Translations under genes and position numbers: made by a program | Origin: Branchipolynoe longqiensis | Taxonomy: Eukaryota; Annelida; Polychaeta; Phyllodocida; Polynoidae | Length of the DNA: 64,000 nt | NCBI GenBank assembly: GCA_030323885.1 | Contig: CM059187.1 | Coordinates: 86,843,726-86,907,725, forward strand | Reading direction: 5' to 3' | Shown: positions 10,832 through 21,400 of the stretch, piece after piece | How positions within the stretch are numbered: the stretch's first letter is position 1 | Layout: each line of letters starts with the position of its first letter | The notes under the pieces: generated by a model | Seen by the model: only the letters and a program-made list of their open reading frames with translations | What the model was told of the DNA's origin: nothing | The model's database searches: none

Positions 10832-11394
10832 AATGGTGTTGTCACATTACGATGCTTCTCGCCGGCGCACCGCCAATGCGCAAAAAAGTCGAGAAACATC
10901 AAACTTTTCGGTGCGGTGGGAAAAAGTTTGACGTCAGCGCAATGTGTTGGTAGCGTGTGGCCGACGTTGTGAGAAAAAACCCAAAAATGTTTGGCGCAGC
11001 GTCCTGATATGACCTTTAGATGTTGCTAGGACATAAAACAACAGACAAAAAAAGCAACAGTTTGGTGCAACGTGTGGGAATGACCCTCACCCGCATGTGG
11101 CATATGCCTAACGTTCGCTTAACGTTATTCTAGCGCATTTAACGTATCTCGTCGTGCCCCCATCGTCGCCTTAATGTTGGCCCTCGCGCGTTGTTGCACG
11201 TTGAAAGTTTTGTGCAAGCACAAAACTTCACTGATACCCTGACGTACATCGCCGACCGTCGACGTAGATCAACGAATACCAACACATGCCTAACGCGCGG
11301 TTAACACTTCCTGACGTATCCCGACGTTCCGCCAGAAAATCACACACGTCGACGCGCGTTGGCGAGAAGCGTCGTAATGTGACAGGGGTATAAG
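10832..11394 (+). mobile_element. TIR element X, copy 1, about 560 bp
   Basis: The ends TGTCACATTACGATGCTTCTC and GAGAAGCGTCGTAATGTGACA are inverted repeats of more than 20 bp. Two other copies are at 22351 and 53825. The interior has ACGTT/AACGT-rich inverted segments (AAAAGTTTGACGTC, AGTTTTGTGCAAGCACAAAAC) and a captured SINE tail at 10999-11050. No transposase frame is present, so it is non-autonomous. Confidence 0.85.
10999..11050 (+). repeat. SINE family 1 tail inside element X
   Basis: TGATATGACCTTTAGATGTTG and GCTAGGACATAAAACAACA match the SINE tail. The same fragment occurs inside the other two X copies. Confidence 0.8.
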
Positions 11395-11750
11395 TTAAAG
11401 TTGCATAGTCAAATGATTTTGAGTTTCTTTCATTTTCTGAGATAAACACATTAGGTTGATCATTATAACCATACTTTAGTTTCAAATAACTTTTATTTTA
11501 AATGGCTAACTTTTCAGATATTTGAAGTGCAAACATGCCAAATTAATATTGGCAAGCATGCCAAACCGCTGACACCATAGCCTTCTACAGTAACAGATTC
11601 TATTAAATTGGCTCAGTATTCCCTTCTATGTGGTGACAAATGTTTAATAAGTGCACCTAGTATCAAAATTAGGTAAGTAGAATCAAATATAGATAATTGT
11701 TTTGGTTTTGAAAATTTTATTTTTCATTGGACTTTATGGCTGCGTATTCC
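11395..11750 (-). mobile_element. TTAA MITE copy
   Basis: Starts TTAAAGTTGCATAGTC, immediately beside the right end of element X, and carries the reverse-complemented landmarks TTGATCATTATAA and AGATATTTGAAGTG. The far end is degraded (GGACTTTATGGCTGC). Confidence 0.8.
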
Positions 11751-11784
11751 GTTGAGCTTGTTTCTGGTGCCAATCACGTTCAAC

Positions 11785-12133
11785 ATTAAAACGGCATTGC
11801 CTGATGAGGGCATCACATTTTCAACACCAAAACACTTATTTAGAGTTGATCATGTATATCAAACTTAGATATTGGTGTGCTTATTAAACATTTGTTGCTG
11901 CATAGAAGGAGATCCTAAGCCAATTTAATATAAACTGTTACTGATGAAGTCTATCGTGTTGGAATTTTGACATGTATGCCAACATATAATTTGCCTGTTT
12001 TCACTTCAAATATCTCCAAAGTTTGTCATAAAAGATACTTCAAAGTAAAGTAAGATAGATTATACCAATCAATTTAATGTATTTGTCTCAGAAAATGGTA
12101 GAAACTCAAAACAATCGGACTATGCAGCCTTAA
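11785..12133 (+). mobile_element. TTAA MITE copy, diverged
   Basis: Internal landmarks CACTTCAAATATCTCC and GTATTTGTCTCAG are kept, as is the right end CAATCGGACTATGCAG-CCTTAA. The left TIR is degraded. Confidence 0.75.
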
Positions 12134-12144
12134 CAAATAATAGC

Positions 12145-12499
12145 TTAAAGCTGCATAGTGCGATCAAATATCAAATTTTCAAAACCAAACCAATTATCTA
12201 CATTTGATTTGACATATCTAACTTAGATACTGATGCACTTATTAAGCATTTGTTTCTGCATAGAAGGCAATACCGAGTCATTTTAACAGAACCTCTTTCT
12301 GCAGAAGTCTCTGGTGTCAGAGTTTTGGCAAGCTTGCCAAAACTAATTTTCCATGTTTGCACTCAAAATATCTCAAAGGTTTACCATTTATAATAAAAGT
12401 AACTTTGTATTATTGTAAAGTAGATACTAGTGATCGATCTAATATATTTATCTCAGAAAAAATACAGAAATTCAAAACCATCGGACTATGCAACTTTAA
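12145..12499 (+). mobile_element. TTAA MITE copy, both ends kept
   Basis: TTAAAGCTGCATAGTGCGAT at the left, ATCGGACTATGCAACTTTAA at the right. It lies 11 bases from the previous copy, in the same orientation. Confidence 0.85.
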
Positions 12500-12662
12500 G
12501 TTTAAGGTGGGGGAAGGTGACCTCCAGGGATAGGTCCTTGAGACAGATGTAGACGTGGCTGAAGTGGATAATGCTTCAGTGAGTGTGTGTGAGTGTATGT
12601 GTGTGTATGTGTGGGAGTGGGGTCGTGGTGGTGGGTTCAGATGAAGTGGATAGTGTGGGTAC

Positions 12663-13386
12663 CAGGGGCCGTATGCAGGAGTCAGTGTTAGCGGGTTTTG
12701 GTGTTAGAGCCTGTTACCGTTTAGCTATTACCGAAATCGGGAACTGTGTCAAGTCGTATGCAGGAGTGCGTAACACTAACATTTTAGCTAAACGTGAAAT
12801 TATTTATAGATTTGGGAAATCCCTCTGCGTCTGTACCCATATATGAGGCTTAAATCTATTCAATGCGACCATATTTAACAGAATTAGATACGCAATAAGT
12901 GACATTTATTCAAATTAACCTTAAATTCGAAGCGTTTTTAAGGCTACCGCTGCATTGGCGGCGATATTAATAGTTATATTTTCGAATCGACAAACCTACA
13001 GTAAACAAACCGCCGCCGCCGCCGCCGCCAGTATTGAAAGCGGCGGCAGCGGCGATTTGTTTACTTTACGTTCGTCGATTCGAAAATATAACTATTAATA
13101 TCGCCGCCAATGCGGTGGTAGCCTTAATAATGCTTCGAATTTAGGGTTAAATTGATAAAATGTCACTTATTGCGTATGTAATTCTCTTAAATATGACAGC
13201 ATTGAATAGATTTGGGCCTAATAAACTCGCTAAACCTGATATTTTTTAGGGTTAAGGTAACACCGGTTAAGCCTTTGGTGTTAGGCCTAACACTGACTCG
13301 TGCATACCATTTTTTCGCCGCTAACCCGGAATTCCCGCCAAACACCGTTTTGCTTCCCTAACACTGACTCCTGCATACGGCCCCTG
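12663..13386 (+). mobile_element. Large fold-back TIR element
   Basis: The termini are perfect inverted repeats starting CAGGGGCCGTATGCAGGAGT. A second pair of long inverted arms (about 12935-13010 and 13040-13135) shares AATATAACTATTAATATCGC and TTCGAATCGAC. The centre is a CCG trinucleotide run facing GGCGGCAGCGGCG, so almost the whole 724 bp could fold. The CAGGGG start is hAT-like, but I could not find an 8-bp target duplication. No coding frame. Confidence 0.85.
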
Positions 13387-13506
13387 CTGATGTACCTGGT
13401 GGATAAGGTGAGATGACGGCTGAATTGAGGGGAGTGCAGTGGAGTGGAGTCGATGTTTTGGTGGTTTTGGAGGTAGAGTTTGTGGGGAGTTTACGCAAGT
13501 TTATTT

Positions 13507-13763
13507 TTGTTTGTTGTTGTTTTACCTCCAAGCAACATCTAAGGCAATATTAGGACGGGTACCGACTTGTGGCAGTGTGCGCTCATGGTGACTTTATAGT
13601 ACTGCCCCACTGGGCGTCCAGGCCGCCAGCACCATGTCACATTATCCTGACACTGAGCCAACCAGTCCTTGTCCTATCCTATCAATGCTGAGTGCCTAGC
13701 TAGGAAGCGACAAGTATCAATTTTTAAGTCATTGGTTTGACTGAACCAAGGTTCGAACCCACG
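13507..13763 (-). mobile_element. SINE family 1, head truncated
   Basis: Tail TTTTACCTCCAAGCAACATC, body TGACTTTATAGTACTGCCCC, and it ends at the B-box region GGTTCGAACCC. Confidence 0.85.
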
Positions 13764-13819
13764 TTTACATAAAGATTGGAGCCCAGGTGCAGTGGTTGGA
13801 GATGGTGTAGGTCGAGTGA

Positions 13820-13912
13820 GAGGTGGTTGTTGATGACTGGTGGACGACTGGTGGGTGGAGGTGGTGGTGGGCGACTGGTGGGTGGAGGTGGTGGTGGACG
13901 ACTGCTGAGATA
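13820..13912 (+). repeat. 27-bp GGTGG minisatellite
   Basis: Two to three units of GACTGGTGGGTGGAGGTGG type. Confidence 0.8.
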
Positions 13913-14009
13913 GTGGGAGAAAGTGGTGGTGGACTGTTGGGATGGTCTGTCGGAGTGGTGTTTAACTTCAGTGTTTATAGATGTGGGACAACTGGTGGGT
14001 TTGGGGTTT

Positions 14010-14222
14010 AATTTCTCCTCCTCCTTCTTCTTCGTCTCCTTCTCCTCTTCCTCCTTCTCCTTCTCCTCCTTCTCATTCTCTTCCTTCTCCTTCTCCTCAT
14101 TCTCCTTCTCTTTCTCCTCCTTTTCCTCCCTCCCATCTTCTTCTTCCTCCTCCTCCTTCTTCTTCTGCTTCTTCTCCTTCTTCTTCTTCTCTGTCTTCGT
14201 TTTCTCCTTCTTCTTTTTAATG
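14010..14222 (+). repeat. CTT/CTC microsatellite
   Basis: Pure pyrimidine CTTCTCCT-type repeat; the opposite strand translates to Lys/Glu runs. Confidence 0.95.
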
Positions 14223-14439
14223 GGAGGGATTCGAACAGAGGGGTTGGTTGGTGGAATGCAGATGTTTACCGGGCTGGGAGAAGGCGTTTTTTGGGGTGTG
14301 GAATTAGGTTGTTTGGTGATTAGACACTGCACCATATCTGGAGAGGCAAGAGGGGATTGGGTCGAAGAGGACGTTGGGGTTTGGGGGGTGGGGGGGGGGG
14401 TGTACTTGGTAAAAACTATGCGTTCGGGAAGTGAGTGGA

Positions 14440-15112
14440 AGCGGACTGAGGGTGGGGGTGGAATGAGAGTGGAATGAGAATAGACTGAGAGTGGAATGAA
14501 TGTGGAATGGGAGTGAGCTGAGAGTGGAATGAGAGTGGAATGAGAGGGGAATAAAAGTGGAATGAATGTGGAATGGGAGTGAACTGAGATTGGAATGAGA
14601 GGGGAATGAGAGTGGAATGAATGTGGAATGGGAGTGAACTGAGAGTGGAATGAATGTGGAATGGGAGTGAACTGAGAGTGGAATGAGAGTGGACTGAGAG
14701 TGGAATGAATGTGGAATGGGTGTGAACTGAGAGTGGAATGAGAGTGAAATGAGAGTGGAATGAGAGTGAAATGAGAGTGGAATGGGAGTGGACTGAGAGT
14801 GGAATGAATGTGGAATGGGAGTGAACTGAGATTGGAATGAGAGTGGAATGAGAGGGGAATGAGAGTGGAATGAATGTGGAATGGGAGTGAACTGAGAGTG
14901 GAATGAATGTGGAATGGGAGTGAACTGAGAGTGGAATGAGAGTGGAATGAGAGGGGAATGAAATGGGAATGAGAGTGGAATGAATGTGGAATGGGAGTGA
15001 ACTGAGAGTGGAATGAATGTGGAATGGGAGTGAACTGAGAGTGGAATGGGAGTGAACTGAGAGTGAACTGAGAGTGGAATGAGAGGGGTATGAGAGTGGA
15101 ATGAGGCGCTAC
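14440..15112 (+). repeat. 10-bp GAGTGGAATG minisatellite
   Basis: About 65 units of GAGTGGAATG and variants (GTGAACTGA, ATGTGGAATGG) form longer higher-order blocks such as GTGGAATGAATGTGGAATGG. Confidence 0.95.
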
Positions 15113-15465
15113 ATTCTGGACTGAGGAGTGAGTCTGGTTTTTGTGGATACAGTGTGGGGTGGCCTGCTCATATCGTACACTTCCCTTTTCTTCTTAAAAA
15201 AATTAATAAAGAGAGTAGAAAGTTGTGCATATTATTGTCAAGGTATGTGTGTATCCGCAGATCTGATACATGCTGACTGATCTCCACTTGTTGATGTCTG
15301 AGTCGCCGACTGGCTACGTGTGTGTGAGTGTGTGTGGGTGGGTGTGAGTGTGTGTGAGTGTGTGAGTGTGTAAGTCAATCAATCAATCAATAGGATACAG
15401 CTATAATAGTCCTTGGACCTGTCAGCCGCTCTTAATTAATATAAATCGAGACAGTTCTTCAGATG
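15113..15465. other. Unassigned stretch with short GTGTGA runs
   Basis: It contains GTGAGTGTGTG runs near 15320-15370. Nothing else was recognised. Confidence 0.4.
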
Positions 15466-15665
15466 TGAGTGTGTGAGTGTGAGTGTGTGAGTGCGTGTGA
15501 GTGTGGGTGTACGTGTGTGTGAGTGTGTGTGTGAGTGTGTGTGTGAGTGTGAGTGTGTGTGTGAGTGTGTGTGAGTGTGTGTGTGAGTGTGTGTGTAAGT
15601 GTGTGTGTGAGTGTGTGTCGTTGTGTGTCGTTGTGTGTGTGAGTGTGTATGTCAGTGTGTCTGTG
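15466..15665 (+). repeat. GTGTGA microsatellite
   Basis: GTGTGAGTGTG units throughout; the translated Cys/Val and His/Thr frames are not genes. Confidence 0.95.
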
Positions 15666-15684
15666 GCGGGTAGTGTATGGGATA

Positions 15685-15765
15685 CGCGGTACAGTGCTAC
15701 CTGGTTTAGAAGGACAACTCTTTATCCAGACCAATGTTATGCCGACATAGCAGGTGTCCTATCGG
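15685..15765 (+). mobile_element. Possible mariner/pogo-type MITE end
   Basis: TACAGTGCTACCTGGTTTAG followed by AAGGACAACTCTTTATCC resembles the ends of Tc1/mariner-pogo MITEs. No matching second end was found. Confidence 0.3.
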
Positions 15766-15899
15766 AACCGGACGGACGGTCAAATGAGACATAGAACGTT
15801 GAAGCATTGTTTACGCATGACGCGCGTTCGCTGATCACAGGGGTCGCTGAAGAGCGTTGGGTACAGGCAGAGAGAAGGTTTTTTTTTTTTGGAGAGGTG

Positions 15900-16060
15900 G
15901 GGGAGGAGGCGGGGTAGGGGTAGGGGTAGGGGGTTCGATTCCCTCCTCTCGCGTTACCCACCCACCTATTTAACATTCCGACACGCCGCCACACGGAGGC
16001 TCCCCGAGGTGTCAGTTCGGTTTCCCTTGGCACCACATCAAAGACCCCCGGGCCACCCTG
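15900..16060 (+). repeat. Possible tRNA-derived SINE remnant
   Basis: GGGGTTCGATTCCCTC is B-box-like, followed by a CACATCAAAG segment similar to SINE family 2 (GACATCAAAGGCC). The tRNA A-box is absent. Confidence 0.25.
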
Positions 16061-16076
16061 CCACCGGGCCCGCTTC

Positions 16077-16375
16077 TAAGTGGCCCCGAGGCCGGCGGGG
16101 TCGCTACCGGGGCTGGTACCGTCGGCAGCCGCTACGGGGCTGGTACCGTCGGCAACCGCTACCGGGGCCGGTACTGTCGGCAGCCGCTATCGGGGCCGGT
16201 ACCGTCGGCAGCCGCTACCGGGGCCGGTACCGTCGGCAGCCGCTACCGGGGCCGGTACCGTCGGCAGCCGCTACCGGGGCTGGTACCGTCAGCATCCACT
16301 ACCGGTACCGGGGCTGGTATCGTCGGCATTTGCTACCGGTACTGGGGCTGGGGACCCGGACTGGTTGATCTCAGC
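16077..16375 (+). repeat. 28-bp GC-rich minisatellite
   Basis: About ten units of GGTACCGTCGGCAGCCGCTA plus CCGGGGCC. All three frames are open because 28 is not a multiple of three, giving spurious Gly/Arg/Tyr proteins. Confidence 0.95.
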
Positions 16376-16397
16376 CGCCCGCCCGCCCGATGCCTGC

Positions 16398-16735
16398 TCG
16401 GGGCGTGGGCGTGGGTGTGGGTGTGGGCGTGGGCGTGGGCGTGGGCGTGGGCGTGGGCGTGGGCGTGGGCGTGGGCGTGGGCGTGGGCGTGGCCGTGGCC
16501 GTGGCCGTGGCCGTGGCCGTGGCCGTGGCCGTGGGCGTGGGTGAGGAAGTGTAAGTGTGAATGAGTTTGTGAGAGTGAATGAATGTGAGTGTGAGTGAGT
16601 GGGGTGTGGAGGTGTGAGTTAGGAGTGTGAGTGAGTGGGATGTGGAGGTGTGAGTGGGGAGTGTGTGTGAGTGGGGAGTGTGAGTTGCGTGTGAGTGTGT
16701 GTGTATGTGGGTGGAGTGTGAGTGTGTCAAGGCAG
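16398..16735 (+). repeat. GGGCGT hexamer array and GTGAGT repeats
   Basis: GTGGGC hexamers (16398-16490) switch to GTGGCC (to 16533) and back, then degrade to GAGTGTGAGTG repeats. The opposite strand reads Thr-Pro. Confidence 0.95.
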
Positions 16736-16770
16736 TATATGTGTTTGTGCGGGGCGGTATGTGCGTCCGT

Positions 16771-17078
16771 TTGATTGTTGTTGTTTTATGTCCTAGCAAC
16801 ATCTAAGGTAATATCAGGATGGGTACCAACTTGTGACAGTGCGCACTCATGGTGACTTCATAGTGCTACCCCAATGGGAAACCAGGCCATCAACACCATG
16901 ACCTGACATCCAGCTGTCACATTATCTGACACTGAGCTAACCAGTCCTTGACATATCCTAATAATGCTGAACACCAGGCTAGGAAGCGACACGTATACAT
17001 TTTTAAGTCATTGGTTTGACTCGACCAGGATTCGAACCCACAAACTCATAGGTTTGGATCTCCCGATCTGCCAAAGCA
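16771..17078 (-). mobile_element. SINE family 1, near full length
   Basis: Tail TTTTATGTCCTAGCAACATC through GGATTCGAACCC to the head. It lies head to head with the + strand copy that follows. Confidence 0.85.
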
Positions 17079-17218
17079 GGAGCGCGGTCATGGAGTGCGG
17101 AAGGTCATGAGTTCGGTTCCCAGTCGAGTCGAACCAATGACTTTAGCATTGATACTTGTTGCTTCCTAGCCTGGATAGGGCAAGGACTGGTTGGCTCATT
17201 GTCAGGATCATCATCATC
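17079..17218 (+). mobile_element. SINE family 1, 5' part, split by a LINE
   Basis: Runs from the head to GTCAGGAT at 17211-17218. The same SINE resumes at 18679 with GTCAGGATAATGTGACTG, so a LINE sits between the two parts. Confidence 0.8.
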
Positions 17219-17260
17219 ATCATCATGCTGTCGGTCGCTATGTGACAAAGACTGCTTTCA

Positions 17261-17569
17261 TTACTTGACTGCCGCTCTCCATTTAGCTCTCTGCTGTGAG
17301 AGTGATGTCCATGAGTCGGCCTTAATGTCTCTCAGCTTCAGGTTTCTTTTGATGGTATCCTTGAACCGGAGACGAGGGCGCCCTCTCTTTCTGTAACCAG
17401 AAGACAGTTGAGAGTAGAGGATCTGCTTTGGTAGCCTGTCTAATGACATCCTCATGAGGTGTCCAGTCCACCGGAGATTCTTTTTGATCAGAAGATCTTC
17501 CATAGAGGGCAGCCCCGTCCATTCGAGTATTTCCTTATTTGTCACTTTGTCCTTCGAGGTTAGCCTCAT
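17261..17569 (-). pseudogene. LINE C-terminal region, frameshifted
   Basis: A 102-codon frame reads the part after RT, with the motifs LRWTGHLMRMSLDRLPKQ and RKRGRPRLRFKDTIK that follow RT in many invertebrate LINE proteins. It is in a different frame from the RT at 17668, so at least one indel separates the two pieces. The product cannot be functional. Confidence 0.8.
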
Positions 17570-17667
17570 GATTGAATGCAGATGTCACATCATGAAGGCA
17601 TGCAGCTCTTTCACCTGTCGTCTGTACACTGTCCAGGCCTTGGCTCCATATAGTAGGGTGGATAACA

Positions 17668-18660
17668 CTATTGCATGGTAGATCTTGCCTTTGACCTGCA
17701 TGGACAAATGGCGGTTGTTCCAGAGTCTCTGGCATAGTCGGCGAAAGATGTGCTAGCCTTGGCCATCCACCTCTGTATTTCAGCATCAATGCATCCATCA
17801 CTTGATATAGTGCTTCTGAGGTAGGTGAATTCCGGAACAGAGTTCAGCTTGTTTCCATCAACAATGATGTCCTCCTCTCGGGTTCTTGTTGAGTTGGGTT
17901 GGTACAGCACCTCCGTCTTCTTGATGGTAATCTTCAGGCCAAACTTCTTTGACGCATCGGAGAAAGCGTCCACTATTTTCTGGATCTCTTCAGCAGAGTG
18001 GGCAACCAGTGCACTGTCATCTGTGAATAGCAGCTCTCTCACCAGTATCCGAATAGTCTTGGTCTTTGCTCTGAAGTGTGTGATGTTGAATAGGTCAGCG
18101 CTCTGTCTTGACTGTCTATAGATGCGATCCCCCATGCCTCGGAAAGCATCATTGAGCATTGCTGATAGGAAGATGGAGAAGAGCGTGGGGGCCAGTACAC
18201 AACCTTGCTTGACCCCATTGGTAACCCCGAACGATTCCGAGACTTCCCCTCCAACACTAACATTCACCATCATTCCTGTATGTAGAGCCTCGATCATAGT
18301 TGTGAACTTCTCTGGGCATCCATACTTCCTCAGTAGCTGCCATAGCCCAGTCCTCCTGATTGTATCAAACGCCTTAATGAAATCGACAAATACCATGTAC
18401 AGTGGTCGGTCCTGCTCAATGCGCTTTTCTTGTAGCTGTCGGAGACAAAATATCTTATCCACTGTGCTCCGGTTACCTCTCAGGCCACACTGTGACTCCG
18501 GAACTACATCAGGTGTTATGTGAATAGATAGTCTGTTGAGGAGGATCCAGGTGATGATCTTGCCTGCTATGGAAAGAAGAGAGATTCCTCTATAGCTCCC
18601 ACAGTCTGTTCGATCACCTTTCTTGTATATGGTTACAATGCTGGCATCCTTCCATGCTTG
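17668..18660 (-). pseudogene. LINE reverse transcriptase, 5' truncated
   Basis: The frame starts mid-domain and reads, in order: the fingers region with TIYKKGDRTDCGSYRGISLL; the palm motif FVDFIKAFDTI, whose first Asp is catalytic; the NGVKQGCVLAPTLFSIFLS region; and the catalytic box FTDD in LLFTDDSALVAHS. FTDD has Thr where F/YADD has Ala, but the two Asp remain. A KKTEVLYQP thumb segment follows. RT would copy element RNA at a nicked target. The endonuclease domain and everything upstream are absent, so this is a dead copy. Confidence 0.85.
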
Positions 18661-18678
18661 GTGTACAGAACCCTCAGG

Positions 18679-18776
18679 GTCAGGATAATGTGACTGAATG
18701 GGATATCAGGTCATGGTGCTGGCAGCCTGGTTTCCCAGTGGGGCAGCACTATAAAGTCGCCATGAATGCGCACATA
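18679..18776 (+). mobile_element. SINE family 1, 3' part of the split copy
   Basis: Continues from the LINE insertion point through GGGCAGCACTATAAAGTCGCC to GCGCACAT, where a TA array replaces the tail. Confidence 0.8.
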
Positions 18777-18890
18777 TTATATATATATATATCGATATTT
18801 GTATACATATATGTGTATATATATTGTATATATATATATGTAGTATATACATTGTATATATATATGTAGATATAAGTATATATACAAATA
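18777..18890. repeat. TA-rich microsatellite
   Basis: ATATATAT with GTATATA variants. Confidence 0.9.
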
Positions 18891-19164
18891 CATATGAGCC
18901 TGCCTCAAAAGGTGCTAGCTCTTCGTTTTTTTTTGTCCATAGTAATGATTGACACAAAACAGCACAGAAACGCTTACAGTTACACTGAAAACACAAGGAC
19001 ATTTGCTTCAAATCAATATGTATTTTATTGGGATTATGAAACACCATGTAAAAAACAAATCAGTTTATCCTGAGCAAATGCATAAGTAGATAGTGTGTTG
19101 ATTGTTACTATGGACAAAGTTTTGTCCCATATTGCGCTAGCCCCTTCTGAGACAGTCTCATATG
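18891..19164 (+). mobile_element. 274-bp MITE with about 65-bp TIRs
   Basis: CATATGAGCCTGCCTCAAAAG at the left pairs with the right end around CTTCTGAGACAGTCTCATATG. Both arms share GTCCATAGTAA/TTACTATGGAC. It is inserted at the edge of a TA array. No coding frame. Confidence 0.8.
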
Positions 19165-19438
19165 CATTGACATCCTTTCAGAGTGGGCCTTCTGCTCTGC
19201 GAACCTCTACTACATTAACAAATTGCCTTTTATCTTCGCATACATACTTGCTTTTACCACCCAGTTTTTAAAATATCTCATTCGTGGCCGCCACACCTAA
19301 TTACAAGAATAAAAGGAGTGTAGCCCACGTGAACTCCACCGATACAAGTTCCACTCCACTGAACGTATTTGAATCTCTTTTCGAGGTTTACTTGATCACG
19401 TGTCAGCAATCAGAATATTGTAATCACGACTAGAGTAT

Positions 19439-19683
19439 TTAAAGCTGCATAATCAGGAGAAGGAAGCAAATTTTCCAAATTAAAACACTTACCTATACCA
19501 ATAGTGTCAGAATTTCGACGCGGTCACCAAACATTAATTTAGAATATTTTCACTTTTAATAGCTTCAAAGTTAGCTATTTATAATAAAGGTTCCTTCAAA
19601 CTGAAGTAATGCAGATTATAATGATCAACCTAATATATTTATCTAAAGAAAATGGCAGGAACTCACAAGAATCAGACTGTGAC
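19439..19683 (+). mobile_element. TTAA MITE copy, internally shortened
   Basis: TTAAAGCTGCATAATC at the left, CCTAATATATTTATCT and CAAGAATCAGACTGTG at the right. About 110 bp of the interior is missing. Confidence 0.75.
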
Positions 19684-19753
19684 AGAAAGTTCCTTTGTTG
19701 CACTGCGTATTTATTAAGATATTACTTTAGGGTTTTTGTTAAGAGAAAAAAAA

Positions 19754-20088
19754 GGACCAGACGGGGTGGCCGAATGAGTACAGCGTACGTCTCCTGATTT
19801 GGGAGATCGGGATATCAGAACCCATGAGTTTGTTGGTTCGAATCCTGGTCGAGTCAAACGAACGACTTATTATGAGGCACTTGGCATTAATAGGATAGGG
19901 CAAGAACTGGTTGGCTCAGTGTCAGGATAATGTGACTGAATGGGATATCAGGTCATGGTGCTGGCGGCCTGGTTTCCCAGTGGGGCAGCACTATAAAGTC
20001 ACCATGAGTGCACACTGTCACAAGTCGGTACCCGTCCTGATATGACCTTAGATGTTGCTACGATGTAAAACAACAACAAACAAACAAA
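19754..20088 (+). mobile_element. SINE family 1, full length, head type A
   Basis: Head CCAGACGGGGTGGCCGAATG, B-box GGTTCGAATCC, complete body, tail GATGTTGCTACGATGTAAAAC and a (CAAA)n end. Confidence 0.9.
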
Positions 20089-20134
20089 CTAAGAAAATGG
20101 AATCATTTGAGAGTTGCTTGTTTTTATTGCTGTT

Positions 20135-20195
20135 ACATATATTGATTAAGCAGTCAATTACAGGCAAGTGGTCCTTTTCATTCCACTATTCACTG
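20135..20195 (-). repeat. SINE family 2 tail fragment
   Basis: ATTGATTAAGCAG and AGTGGTCCTTTTCATTCCA match the reverse complement of the 27.6-kb copy. Confidence 0.55.
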
Positions 20196-20570
20196 CCCTA
20201 TCCTAAACATTCAAACCCCATCAGACTATGCGACTGTAACTGGCGTGTGCTATCGTCTCCTGTCACTCGTTTTGGTGAACTCGACTCTCACCTTTATATT
20301 CTGAACGAAAAAAAGTCTTGCTTGGTATCATGCCCCGAGACTCAGCCATTATGCAACACCAAGATAAATCGCTTTGCACCTAATTTTGATTTGTGAAGCG
20401 AATCTTTGAACCGGGCCTTTACGAATCTTTGAACCGGGTGGTCAGTAATTGATTAAGGGATCGGAGAGTAATTTCCAAATACACTCAGCAACCCTTTACT
20501 TCTAATAGTTATTGCGCCCACTTGAATACAAAGTGGCAATTTTATACATAACCCTTTTTTTTTTTTATTA
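20196..20570. other. Unassigned stretch
   Basis: The first bases echo a MITE end (ATCAGACTATGCGACTGTAA). GAATCTTTGAACCGGG occurs twice at 20400-20440. No coding call is made. Confidence 0.35.
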
Positions 20571-20748
20571 AGGTTGCCTAATCTGATCAAAACATACAAT
20601 TTTCAAAACCCAAAATAACTACTTTGATTTGACGATGATGTCCTACTACTAGTGCCCTAATTTATTCTACACCTTAAAGTTAGTCTCGAATTTTCGAAAG
20701 CAAAACACTTATCTCGATTTGATCCAACATATCAAACTTAGATATTAG

Positions 20749-21118
20749 CTTAAGGCTACATTCCTTACACGCGGTATGTGGCATGCGGCATGCGAATGCG
20801 AATGCGGCAACAAATCGGACACAGCGATCGTAAGCTCAATGGGGTGCGATTCCTTACGGTCCCGAATGACGGAGAGTGCGCGAATATGCGGCCAACCGTG
20901 AACTAGGCGTCCATGTAGCCATCGGTGAGGCATGCGAATGCGAATGCTGCTGTGTTTCCCATAGGAAACAGTGTTAGAGAAACCTGACACTATGTGTGTG
21001 TGTGGGTGCGGGTGTGGGTGAAAGGACCCAACCGGTTCGCTTGCCGCATGCCGCATTCACATTCGCATTCGCATTCGCATTCACATGCCGCATACCACGT
21101 GTAAGGAATCCCAGCTTT
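20749..21118 (+). mobile_element. GCATGC-rich fold-back MITE, copy 1
   Basis: Ends GGCTACATTCCTTACACG and CGTGTAAGGAATCCCAGC form TIRs. They extend as arms of ATGCGGCATGCGAATGCG facing CGCATTCGCATTCACATGC. A CACCCACACCCACACACATAG block sits inside. A relative is at 59174-59494. Confidence 0.8.
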
Positions 21119-21302
21119 AGACTTATGAAGCATTTGTTTCTGCGTAGCACCGAATACTAAGAACATTTAATAAAACCTATTACTGCTGAAGCCTATGGTA
21201 TCAGAGTGTTGACATGCTTGCCAACATTACTTTGGCATGTTATCACTTCAAATATCTCCAAGGTTTGCCACTTACGATAAAAGTTACTTCAAAGTATATA
21301 TC

Positions 21303-21400
21303 ATATCATATCATTATCATGCTGTCGGTCGCAATGCCAAAAGACTGCTTTCATTTCTTAACCGCCGCTCTCCATTTAGCTCTGCTGTGAGAGTGATGAT
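21303..21400 (-). repeat. LINE 3'-end fragment
   Basis: ATCATGCTGTCGGTCGCAATG to GCTGTGAGAGTGATG repeats the 3' end of the LINE at 17219. It is about 90 bp long, a severely truncated insertion or a remnant. Confidence 0.75.

Larger units (their letters stand above)
17219..18678 (-). mobile_element. 5'-truncated LINE inserted in a SINE
   Basis: A minus-strand reverse transcriptase remnant is flanked by the 8-bp repeat GTCAGGAT (17211-17218 and 18679-18686), consistent with a target-site duplication. Its 3' end is an (ATG)n run (the ATCATCATC at 17217-17226 on the + strand), as in LINEs that end in short tandem repeats. The 5' end is truncated inside the RT domain, as target-primed insertion often produces. 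The clade cannot be fixed; RTE- or jockey-like LINEs are the nearest I recognise. A 3'-end fragment of the same family lies at 21303-21400. Confidence 0.85.

Noticed and set aside
13724..14477. 203-codon Lys/Glu-rich protein on the minus strand
   Set aside because: Translates the CTTCTC microsatellite; the ends lie in a SINE and GGTGG repeats.
16398..16545. Telomeric repeat
   Set aside because: The unit is GGGCGT/GGCCGT, not TTAGGG, and it is internal.
15889..16802. Gly/Arg and Thr/Pro frames up to 159 codons
   Set aside because: Products of the 28-bp and 6-bp repeats.
20052..20396. 114-codon frame with hydrophobic N-terminus
   Set aside because: Starts in a SINE tail and passes through SINE 2 and MITE scraps; no motif.
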